Below, one piece after another: positions 11,671 through 23,500 of a stretch of DNA of 64,000 bases (the stretch's first letter is position 1; each line of letters starts with the position of its first letter). Position numbers and translations under genes: made by a program. A model generated the notes under the pieces. It did no database searches and was not told the origin of the DNA. It saw nothing but the letters and a program-made list of their open reading frames with translations. Source of the stretch: Muricea muricata (lineage: Eukaryota; Cnidaria; Anthozoa; Malacalcyonacea; Plexauridae); assembly GCA_963855995.1 (NCBI GenBank), contig OY979721.1, forward strand, positions 3,472,001 to 3,536,000, written 5' to 3'.

Positions 11671-12714
11671 ATTTGTTTATTTTAGCCCAGAAAATACGTC
11701 ACAATGGTCGCAAGTTATCATAATGGTCAATACTGACAAAAATTTTGACATAAACAATACCTTTTAACGGCAGGAAATTTTGCCTCCAATGTTTGGATGC
11801 GGTTATTTCTAAAAACAAAACGATGCGTGTTTAATGTTTAGGATCTAAAGTTTCACAAAAAAGTTCTAATACTAAGTTGAAGTATTTTGTAACATTCACG
11901 TTGTTCTACTTTATTATATTTCAAATTGTCAGGATAAATTTATCAATTCTATTCTGTTGCAATTCATTAGCAGATGTTTTTTAAAAAACAAGGGAATGTA
12001 CTATCTATTTGTTCCTTAGTTAAATGAACTACGTATATGCATGAAATCACCAGGTTTTATTATATTTTTTTGCGCATTTTTAATTCCCAAGGGAATACTA
12101 CATGCTTTGTTTTCATGCTAATTTCATGGTGGTGGAGAGTTGACTTACACAATGAGAATCCTCTTTGATTGTAAACATGATAAGTATCTTGGTGCTTTGG
12201 GATTTGTGTTGGCAAACAGGAACAATGGAACAATTAAGCCATTGTTTTTGTGCACTAAAGCAAATCACGGAAGTGTTTTGAGAGCAGCTGCGACGTACCA
12301 TGTAAATGAAGGCGTTTCTGTTAAATAAGTATGAGAATTGCTGTAAAGGGACCTTCAATTGCATGCCAAGAACCGTGTCTAGGATTTGAATTTTAAGTTT
12401 GAATTACATTTCACGTTTTAAAATGATTTATACTGTGCATTCTCATGCTTATTTGACCCAGCCTAAGACTTTGGTAAGTATCAGATTTATATTCATTTAA
12501 TTCGGATCAGTTTAACATAACGAAAAGCCCATGCCCCTTCAGCTAAGGTTTTACGTTTCAAAGATCAATCAAACGCTTAATTTAAGTGGGTTTAAGTAGC
12601 TAGAGATAACGTAATTTATCTTTTACTTTGCTTTTATGTTTATAACGTAATTTATTAACTAAGTGTATGGACTGCGAGGGTGTGAGCCGTGTGTAAGTTG
12701 CATGGGGTTAGGCT
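11671..12714. other. intergenic, no gene seen
   Basis: Overlapping short frames on both strands near 12113-12364 have no recognisable content and no flanking splice signals that I trust. Confidence 0.35.
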
Positions 12715-13037
12715 AATTAAAGCAATTAAAATTTTTGAAAGTATGCTTCTAAAACCAAAATCTACCGTCTAACAAAACAGCTATCAAGTACTCAACATTA
12801 ACTAAATTGGTGTAGAATTGTTTTGCAAACTTGTATCTTTTTGTAGCGGTAAGATATTTTGGAGAAAAATGTAAGTAGATTTATGAAAGTATAAAATCAT
12901 GTAGGCAGCTCACCTGTTTTTATATACGACCTTGATTTAATGATTCAATATTTCGACCTTTTCTTTTTACATCTGGCCTAAAAATATCCGAATAAATTAA
13001 GTAAGCATACTTTGGAAAAATTTTAATTGCTTTAATT
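12715..13037. mobile_element. about 323-bp MITE
   Basis: Terminal inverted repeats of about 34 bp: AATTAAAGCAATTAAAATTT with AAGTATGCTT at the left (12715-12748), and the inverse AAGCATACTTTGG with AAATTTTAATTGCTTTAATT at the right (13003-13037). The interior is unique, AT-rich and non-coding. The target duplication is unclear. Confidence 0.7.
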
Positions 13038-13367
13038 TTCGAATTTGGGTGGCAGTCGGGGTGGTGGTGGTGCATGCGGGTTTATCAGCTGTGCGTGATT
13101 GTGCGATGGCAAGGAAAGTGAGGGTAACGAATGGAATGCAGGAGTTTAGGACTGAGGAAGACAGCTTAGAACTGAGGAAGGTAGGCAGTTGGTAGGATCA
13201 GAGGGGGGCACTTGTCATTTTGGTCTTGGGAATTAAATTTGCATGCTAAGTACTTAAGTCACTAACGTTTGTTGTTTTAATTTGTTAGGTATGCGCGGCT
13301 GCTCTTGAGAGAAGATCAACTTAGCAATTGCATTAGCATTTGCAAAGTTGGTCTTCTCCTCGCCCCG
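13038..13367. other. intergenic with short duplications
   Basis: A G-rich stretch around 13048-13070 and a near-direct duplication of ACTGAGGAAG at 13151 and 13171 are visible. A small inverted pair (GAGAAGATCAACTT / AAGTTGGTCTTCTC) lies at about 13309-13359. Confidence 0.3.
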
Positions 13368-13481
13368 CTACCCCGGCCAGCTCTGCGAGTGCTACTTCCA
13401 CCGTAAATATTAGAAGTACTTGTATATATACAAGCACTTCTACTTAGGTGGATGTAGCACTTGTGGAGCTGGCTGGGGTAG
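13368..13481. repeat. 114-bp near-perfect palindrome
   Basis: The left arm starts CTACCCCGGCCAGCTC and the right arm ends GAGCTGGCTGGGGTAG. The arms stay complementary through to the centre, TACTTGTATATATACAAG. It is a cruciform-capable sequence, perhaps a short foldback MITE. GC content of the outer arms is well above the surroundings. Confidence 0.8.
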
Positions 13482-16400
13482 GGGGATTTTTTTTATTCAA
13501 TTTCTCAATTCCCATGGGAATTGAATTTTTAATTAAAAGGGGTCACGCTTAAATTTCGTAAACAATTTTATTGAAAAATTTGTAAACATTACAATATGAA
13601 TAACAATAAAGAGAGATTAACTACCACAAACTTGTACTCATTCAAATAACAATAGAAGAAAACAGAGCATGGCAGAAAGAGAACAATTGACATTGCACTT
13701 AGCACAAGACAATACATGCAAGTGAAAAGGCGATATAAAAAAGGACTGGGTCTTTTCAAGACAAATGTTTATACTCAAAGTCAAATAATTACAAAACAAC
13801 CAAAAGTGGATTAATGTTGCGAGTTTGACAGAGTAATATAAAACAAAAGACCCCAGGTTGTTTCATAATTAAAAGAAATATATGGCTCAAAGATTTAATA
13901 AAACAGTTGTTTTTGGGTCGAAAAAAGAACACCCACAAGTTTGCTGTTTAAAGGTCTTTTATACACAGGAACCTTTTCACGTTTTATCCTAGTATTGAAT
14001 GCATGCAATGATTAGCTACTTTTTAAAACAAAGCAAAATGTATTAGTCGAAATATACGAGAAAATATTGTCTAAAACGAATATCCTTATCTGTAAATTGC
14101 CTTTACATTTTGCCAATGTATTCTTCGATGTTCTTTCATATAAAACTTATCGAATGATTGATGTGCAGTAACAAAGATCTTAGGAGAAACTATGCAGTTC
14201 TGGTCAACATATGAAATGAAGTTATTTTGATCTTATAAGCCATATATCTCACGTTGCGTTTTTAACCTGACAAGACGCCAATTTTTATTCAATGTTTGAA
14301 AAAATAATTTAACTTTAGATTTTAAATAATTTTTTTTACATTTGGTTTGATATCTTCTTTTTCTTTAATAAACTTATCGAACATAATTTCAATTTACTTG
14401 TATCGCTCAGAAAATTTCTTTTGCACATGTTAAATATGAAATGTTTCAGTGGAAATTCCTCAATTTCAAAATCTGATTTGTCAAAAACTCAGACACTTTT
14501 GACCAGTGTGAAGAAGGTAGGGAAATTTAAACCACTTGATATACATAGAATTGGTAGTTAACGTGTCGCACGCTGCAACGAAATTCTTAAAATTTCCTTT
14601 CAATTATTTGGATTTTTCAAGAAAAAAACTGCATTTGTATAAATTCAGTCACAAATCACAAACATTATTAAATTTCTAGCAACACTGAATGGATAAAGTA
14701 TTTGTGCACAGAACAAAACGCTAAAAAAGACTAAATGTCGTTACAGTACTTGTCAGGTTAAAAAAGTAAATATCTTTGAAGTATAAACTTATCTTTACCT
14801 GCTTGTTGAAAAGACCGAGTTCCAAAGCCATGTGAACCAGTTTTCTTATATTATTATTATTAAAATCACAAAATGGAACTATTTGAATATAATTTGAACT
14901 GAAGAAAACAAAACGAAACAAACAAACTTCACAAAATCTTAATTTCATTGCTCAGATCTTGTAATTGCTGCATTAAACCTAAATCTGATTCAAAAACTCA
15001 TTAAATGAAATATAAAAAGTACCAAACATAATTTGAATTCAGTAACAATTTATTTTTCATAATGCCTAAAATATGGCTAAAATCTGAAATGCCACAACAA
15101 ACAAACTTTTTATATAATTTTTTTGGACAAGACTAGGAGAACAGACTATTATGAAAATTTTAAGCAAATAATCTACTTTATTGTTGGTTTCTAACCTTTT
15201 ATTGAGTGCAAATTTTAGAAATCATATGCCAAGTATGCAAGATATTTTCATAGAATAACTCATTAAATTTTAAAGGTGCTCTTCTTGTAGAGGTTTTTTT
15301 GGTGATTTTTTGTAGGGGCGTGTTAAAAATCATCATTTTGTCTGGTTGTAGTTCTTTATAAAGAAACTCACTATTTAATGGGAAGGATAGTTTTGGTGCT
15401 TCAGTTCATTTGTATTCAAACCAGTTCCAGTTTGCAATGCAACAAAGCTTAGTTTATAGTGCTAAATTATATGACCCCAAATGTTTGTTCTAAAGTTCAA
15501 GATGTTACTATTGAAAATCACACAGATTGAAAACCCACAAAAGATACAAAAGGAATAATAACAGTTGAGTTTTAAACTTTGGTGGTGCAACTATTTAGTT
15601 AATGTTACTGTATAATCTCTGAATTTGTAGGACAATACAATATGCAGGACTGTCTAATAATTAAATAGTCTAGCTTTCCTTTATAGAATTCAAATAGTCA
15701 CAGATGCTAAAAAGGCATTTGGGATTGTAAAAAGTTACTAAGAATACAACACATTGTCCATTCAGTTTTTAGTGACAAATGCATTAGACAACGACTAGAA
15801 TTCATGAGCTTTGGCTTATTAAGGGATGACTCATCAACACATAACTCCCTTTATGAGTTAAGTTATTCAAGGTGTCAGATTAGGAAAAATAAAAAAGAGG
15901 ATTATTTCAGCTTACAGGTTAAGCAAGACACAGGCTTAAAGCACTGCATAATTTGTGGATGATCCAAAGTTGTTCCTCTTAAGGAATATATATTAGAAGC
16001 ACCAAGAGTTCATTTACTCATCTTTGTGATTTTCAAATGAACAGCACAAACTTTTAAACAAACATTGATAAAGATTGAGATAGTGCTGTAAATCAGGAAA
16101 CCAAGTTATTCTCCATTTTGCTCAAAAGTTTCAAACACAAACTATGTTTATAAATGAAAGCTAACCTGGCATTATGTCAATGTTCTGATGTAAATGTTGT
16201 TTACGAAAGCTACTCTACCAATTAGAGAAACATACAGTAAATAAAAGAAAAACAATCAACATTTTGTGCTGTATACTGTATGTTTTATATCTTGATTTCA
16301 TCAACAACTACCTCAATCTCTTGCAGGTTACAAAACTAAATAATGAAAAACTGTTGTGTTTTGTCAATAACAACAATGATACTTGAAATGAAATTTAAAA

Positions 16401-17454
16401 TGTTTTTGAATTTCTTACAAGAGCTGTGGGAAGGAAGCCAAGCAAAATGAATGTTCAAAAAAACAATAACGCGCAAAAAAATACATCAACTTTTTTAAAA
16501 AAGAACAGTTTATATCATTATTTGGTTTTATGTAGGTTAAAATGCTTTGAAAATCATATGCTTGTTGAGACCTGTGACAAGATAAATTGATCAAATGACT
16601 CCAATTACAAAGGCAATGCTAATTAATATAAATGTAAAATACTTAAAATGCCAAAATTGCTGCAAATTATACAGGTTTTAGCTCAGCAACTCCTTTTCAA
16701 AATTTCACATGTCTTTTGTGACCAGACTGATATACAGCAATTTTCAAAGACTTTGTGCTAGCAGATTTGAAAAATTCCAAATAAACATAGCCACTGGTCA
16801 CAAGCAAGCCTATAATGTTCAAATCATTTTGTAGTTAAAAAAAAAAAAAGAAAATATCAAGACCTTTTTGCATACTTTCCTTTGACAGCACACCCATTTT
16901 TGGTGATCAGGAAGATGTCAGTCAATTAATGAAGCATCCTTGGAACTTGCAACATCCATCTAGAAAATATTTAGAATTGAATGTTGAGCATGTTTGTTAA
17001 ACCTAGTTTAGAGATTAACTAGGATGACTAAGAAGTAGTAAATACTGCTGTAGAAGGCTACTACAAGAAGCAATATATTGATCAGTACACTTAGGAAACA
17101 TAAAAGTTTATGATATGAGACATGCTATGGCTAAGAAATTAAATAGTTCGACATCTTGCCACAACCATTAAGCAACAACAGCCAAATGACACAAGTTATA
17201 AGCACTGAGCATTTAATTAAACTAGGTTACCTATAGGGGGAATGCTGCTAGGACACAAGCACTTCATTTACAATAGACATGTACAATTCCCATGATGGAC
17301 TAAATTTTGATCCAGGTAATATCATCAAAATCTTTCATCACAGATAAAAATACATAGCATCCCAAAATTAGTAAATCAAAATGCTGTATAATAAAGTTGC
17401 TAACCTAACCTTCTTGTAAAATATAGCCCCACCAAGTTTGCAAATTCAGTATAA

Positions 17455-17625
17455 TATTTGTATTACGCAGAGGGAAGGTTGGCAAAGCTTACCACATATA
17501 AGAGGAAAGTGGTAGGCTTTCCCAATGGGACCTTTCCTGTGTGTAATGCAAATATACAACCAATAAGAAAGTGGCAGGCTTTTCTAATGCAAACTTTCTT
17601 GTGTGTAACATAAATTTGCATCATA
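17455..17625. repeat. degenerate short tandem repeat
   Basis: Related blocks containing ATAAGAGGAAAGTGGTAGGC and ATAAGAAAGTGGCAGGCTTT, each followed by CTTTC(C/T)TGTGTGTAA, occur at about 65-bp spacing. A more diverged first copy lies near 17457. Confidence 0.5.
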
Positions 17626-18129
17626 AGTTTCCTATGTGCCCAGGATGCTGTTTTAAAGAAATAGTTCTGGGTTAAGAAGTGAAAATAAGCAATAACCCAT
17701 AATTCCTTGCATGCTCATAGTTAGCTGTAGACAAAATTTTGAAGCTTTGCAGGGCCACATTTTGCCACAAAATTTGCAGTTTTACTAATTTAGGTAATTT
17801 TACTAATTTTAACATGATCTTTTTCGCTGTGATGAAGGATTTTGTTGATACTGAAACATCTATTGAAAATAATACAACTATTGAAACAAATGTAACCATT
17901 TTAAAAATTGTTTGAAACAACTAGACAGAAAATATAAAATATCATCCAATTAGCATAGTGTCATTTGTATTATAGTGGAGTTTAAACAAACAAAAAATTC
18001 CTAATATCAGCCAAGGACTGTTTCATTAAACTAGCTAGCTCTGTAGTTTAAACTGCCTACTTCAATTGAGATAAAGATACAGTAGCTTAATATATATGAA
18101 CCACAATTGTATAATTGTGACTTAACTGC

Positions 18130-18430
18130 TATACACTTTCTTAAGAACGTGGTGAACATATTGTTAGTGCAACATAAGTTAAATTAAATGCATGACTGTT
18201 GTTTAAATGTGTGTCATAATACCTAAGGGAATTTATACATTCTATATTATAATATTACTTTGAGAATGTAGCAAACACATCGTCAGCAACATTGTTAGTG
18301 TAATAAGAGAGGCAATCGTATAAATTTGTTTGAAATTGTGCATTGTATTATACTGTGTAAGAGAGTGAATATGCTACTCACTTTTTTTTGAGAAAGAAGC
18401 AAACACATTGTTAGTGTAATATGAGCCTTA
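18130..18430. repeat. degenerate tandem repeat, about 125 bp
   Basis: Three diverged copies carry the words AGCAAACACAT and TTGTTAGTG(T/C)AATA near 18150, 18285 and 18405. Confidence 0.5.
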
Positions 18431-20563
18431 ATATTCACATGCGCAGCCTCTACCTGCAGCAACATGTTAAGCAACTGCATAGCTGGCTATATAAAGCTAT
18501 GCGGCTGGATGATCTTTGAAGATAGTAGCAATGCCTCAGCTACTTTTATCATCAGAAAACTGGTTAAAGCAAAAGTGTATATACTGAATAGTCCTAAATT
18601 GCTATGCTATACTATAGCTCATGTTCCTTATGCATTATCATTGTCTGGTTGGTGCAATGTTTCATTCATAAAAATGTTAAATTGTAAAATACAAAAACAT
18701 GAGAAATATGTATCTATGCAAGTAAATTATAGACACCCGCTTGACTTTATTCACAGACACAGAAATGCTAAAACAATCTCTGAAGACAGTAGGATAAAAA
18801 TTAAGTTGTGCGAGTGTTTACATTTTATCACAAGTGTTTACATACATGGACATACTCCACATTCATCAGCTCATTTGATCACCCATTTATTCACACTAGG
18901 ATTTGCTGCCTTGCTTGCTCGCTGCAGCAGCCACAAATACACTAAGAACATGTGCTGGGTGGCATTCGCTTATATAGCTGTGCGTTGCATGTTGGTAAAA
19001 TGACTTTTAATCAACATTCAACATGCTTTGTGGCTCAGAGAAGATTGAGATTTTGAGTAGCTATATGAAATTAGTATGCTGCCTTGATTATCCATCCGGA
19101 TTGTTAAATTTAAAAAGACAAAAAATGACAATACCTCTTGTACAACCTCACTGTTCGTATTCTGTCAGGTGTGAAGAGATTGTGTAGCATTTTGTAGATC
19201 TACAAACAAATTTCAAAGAATTCTATTGAGTGTTAAATAACAGAAATGGTAAACTGCAAAAGACAATGATGCAAGTGGCTGTGTGATAATTAAATAATAT
19301 ATTAGTCAAATATACAAGAAACTCAGATAGCATCCATAATCCTCACACAGTCTTAAACGAGGAAAGGTTATATGCTCTTGCATGTTGGATCATAACCCTA
19401 CACCCTGTTTTTAACTAGGGAAGTGATCTCTGAACCTTTGTGCACAGAATGCTCCCCGGTGAAGATCTGCATGTTCCAGCACATTCCTGTTTTCATCCCA
19501 ATTACTTTGGGATTACACATTCAAGGCTAACTCCTTCCCCTGCCACAGAACAAGTCCACAATTGGCTGGTGAATTATTAGGCAAAATGACTAAATTGACA
19601 GAATTCTAATTAGGGTGGAAAATTTACAGCTGCATTTTTTATTTTGCCTGCCCTTTTGATACAAAAGTATAAATAATAAGAGTTTATATATCTTAATGTC
19701 CATATCTTACGCTGTAGTAAACAAATAAGAAAGACATTGTGAAAATTGATCTTCAATACAAATTACATTGCAAAACATCATTTGCAAAATAGACAATTGT
19801 TTCACTTGCACATGAGAATTCAAATTCATGAAAAGTAAGCCACTAGTTTGAACCCTGATCAACAGTTTCTTAGTGTGTTTTATTATGGTAATATGAACCC
19901 TATTCCTCTATCACAATTCACAAAATTAAAACTTGGCCTTTTTGACTGTAATAAATTTGAAGATTTTCCAGTATTGCAGAGATGAGGGTGAGCTCCCCCC
20001 CTTTTTGGTACAGATGACGATTCCTACACCTGTCATTGCATTACTAAATCGTGCAAAGCTACTAAAAATGCAACTAAAATGACAACCAAATTGGAGGAAA
20101 CCATATTTCTCCTTTAATTTTTTAAAATTTCCTGGATGCCACCCTCCTCGCAAACCCTGCATGACCTTGCCCCCCCCCCCCCCCACCTCAAGTATGCTCC
20201 ACATACAGACACAGTCCCTGATCTTTGAAGATCCAAATCTACAGAACTGTCTGTGCATACTTTCAACAGTTTAAGACCACTCTTATAATCTCAACAATTT
20301 AAGACCACTCTTAGTATTTGTATTGGGTTTCACGGTATTATTATCAACTAATTTGCAATCAAAAACCGCAGCGTCTATTTTGAGAAGCGATCATATATAT
20401 AACAGCCAAGCTTGGAAACACCAACTATTATTGTGTATACTATATAAAATACTGTACTGTTTTCTCAAAATTCGATTTCTATGAGAAACCTAAATACTTT
20501 ACTACATATACTGATAGAAAATATTACCTTAAAACAAACTTGGAAAGGACGAGAATCACGAGA

Positions 20564-23500
20564 ATGATCATTCTGCCTCGTCTATGCTGCAATGCAGTGA
20601 GAAAATTTGAAAAATATTCGGGAACATCTTCGGCCACCGTCGGAAAACGAGGAACACCGAAGGTAAGATTGGCGCGACATATTTTGCATAAGCTAATGGG
20701 CCAATTGCGGAATTGCAAAGCATCATGGTAGTTTAGTTACCGAACAGAATTTTGCTAAACATGGCGACCGAATTTTTTCAAGCACGGGGAGCTTCATTAA
20801 TTCAAATTTATGGAAAATACAAATCATTGTTCAACTCAATTTAAATTTTCAAGAAATCTGTACGTCTTGTTCTATATTTGTGCGAAGTTTTTGGTTTATA
20901 CAAGCTACTGATTCTGAAATATTCAACATGCCGTACGGGATTCTCGAAATGAGGAATGACCAATTTTCGAAGGAGTCAGGCACAAATTTTGCTGTTTTTC
21001 ATAGCATAAAGGTGAGTACCTGGTTAAATTACTTCTAGGATAATAGGAACTTTATGGCTCATCATTTGCATAAAGAAACACGGCGATCGCGTGGTTTTTA
21101 GCGGCTTGAGAAGCGAAGTTGCTTGTATACTTGTTCGGTCTAAAACAACACATCCTTGATCAAACGTTCTTTTCACAAACCAAAACATTGAGGCCGTTTT
21201 GCCGCGAAATGTTTATATCTCAACACAAGCTTTGTTGTTCAAAATATTTTCACTGTTGTCAAAAGCACTTTTAAGGACTATTTCCTGTTCTTGGCAGGTT
21301 AAAATTTCCACAAAAATGTAAACAGATACTGTTCCTTCGGCAAATATTTTTTCCAACGTTTTGGAAATGCATTTTTTGTAAACAAATGGACAATACAAGA
21401 CAAGAAGACCATAGTTTGAAGACAATTGGGTGGACAAAAAACCTCAATGTCATCCCCCTTTTACGCATGAGTTGCTGAAAGAACATTTAATAACCAACAC
21501 CTCAATTAAAATAAACAATGGGCAACCAAATAATTTCATTTCAAACTTCTCAACCAACTTCATTTCGAAGCCAGTCAGCTACATACTCAGCATACAAAAA
21601 TCATAACACTGCTAAGGAACTATTGGGCATTTCCCCAGCAGGTTATCCTACATTTGTGTCAGAGCTTTATGCGGGGTGTTCTAGTGATAAACAGATTACC
21701 AAAGATTGTGGTATTCTAAATTTACTTGAGTCTGGAGATCAAGTTATGGCAGACAGGGGGTTTGATATAGAAAATGAGATGCCTCCTGGTGTTGGGCTAA
21801 ATATACCACCATTCTTGGATGGTGCACCACAATTATCGCTTCAGGATGAAGTTAAAACAAGGAAGATAGCATCACTCAGGGTACATGTAAAAAAAGCGAT
21901 ACAATGAATAAAAAGTTATAAAATACTAAGTAATGTTTTCCCATTAAAAATGTCATCAGACCTCAATAAAATTTGGGTAGTTTGTTCCTACCTCACATTG
22001 TTTTATCCCCCCTTAATCAATGCAAATAGTGAAATAGAAAGTAACACTTAATTTTTTGTATTTTTACTGTTTTGTTAATTCTGGATACATGTATGTAAAA
22101 TAGAATGAAGCTAATTCTGGTAGCATTGTTTTATACCACAATTCAGTGTTAAAGTAAATTCTTTCACTAAATGTTTCTTGCTTAGTATATACAATAAAGT
22201 CTGCCCACTTCACTTTGCATGCTGCCATCAGGCCTTGTACCTGGAAGTAGCAGTTATGATTATGCTTTAAAGTGGGTTTGCTCTGTTTGTTGCTCGGTGC
22301 AGCTAGGAAAAAAGATGGATCCTGACATGCTTCAGAAATTGTCATGTCTTTCTTAGATGATGGGCACTTAACTTCACCTAACCCCAATGGCATTTCTTCA
22401 TCAGGGTCATGTAGCAGGCAGTCTGGACTGGCTCCAAGCCAAGGAGTTTCAGTGTTTATAAATAATCCACACTGTGTACAAGCAGCCACAGATTTTTCAT
22501 CAGATTTTAACTGCTCCAAATATTTTGCTATAGCGACTTGCTCATTAGTTTTACCCCACAAACATGATTCTGGTGTCTTAGACTGACTTGTTGCTGGGGA
22601 AAGCATTTTTTGTAAGTGGGATTTTAGAAATATATTTTTCTTTCATTTAATAACTGAACCAAAATTGGAGGCGGTTAAACGGGACCTCCTTTCTTCAACC
22701 CAAAGTGTACAATCTGATTGGCCTCTTGTATTACGTTCTAACTCGACCATCTGTTCTCTTGTAGTATATAGATAGTTTTGAACAAATGGTGCATAATCTT
22801 GAGATGGTAGGTGCTTGCATACTTCAGAGAAGTCTGGAACACTGATTTTATTTTGTACTGATTCTCTAATATTGTTATTGTAAAGTTGAGAGACATGCAA
22901 ATTTGCATCAATAAAAACTCTCTTTGAAGGTAGACCTTCCAAATACTCATTGTAATCCCATGGTTGATGCTGATTAGATTTTAAAAGGCCTTGACATGAG
23001 TTTGTTGATTTAAACCATCTTCTAATTTCTTCAAATCGAATTCAGTAACTTTTTTACCAAATGCAGGTGACGGTTTTTTGTATTGTGGTTGATATACTTT
23101 TTGCAAGTTGCTTTCGTAAATTTTACCTGCTCAAAAAGTAATGCTGTTTCAAGTTTATCATTTGGTGGTACATGCCATTGCTGAAGTAGCTGGGTATGTT
23201 AAGTCATTAGGTACTTCAGTCAGTTCAAGCTGTATGTAGTCTAAAAGTTGAAACAGCAATGCTGCTACATGCTTACAACAACCTCCTTGTTCAGCAGGGC
23301 ATGAACAGCTTGCATGAGATACTTTGCCAGTATCTTGATGTAAGTGTACATAAACAACATACTGAGTCTTTTTCATGGATGTATGGACATTGCACTTTAC
23401 TAAGAAAAACTTTTCTTTGCCTTTCATGATATTTGCCTTGACTAAGACATGAATTACCATTTTGTTCTTAAATAACTGATAACCTTCCTTTTTGTGTTTG

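Larger units (their letters stand above)
13482..20563. other. long AT-rich stretch without a supported gene
   Basis: Seven kilobases without a convincing coding frame on either strand. A 179-codon frame at 18464-19003 (+) has no recognisable domain, unremarkable composition and no flanking splice or poly(A) context. A patch of near-even base composition at about 19400-19570 is open on the minus strand for about 40 codons. A second C-tract is at about 20169-20184. It may include untranslated or intronic DNA of an unseen gene. Confidence 0.35.

Noticed and set aside
18464-19003. 179-codon frame as a gene
   Set aside because: No known domain, no splice or poly(A) context and AT-rich low-information composition; a chance frame is more likely.
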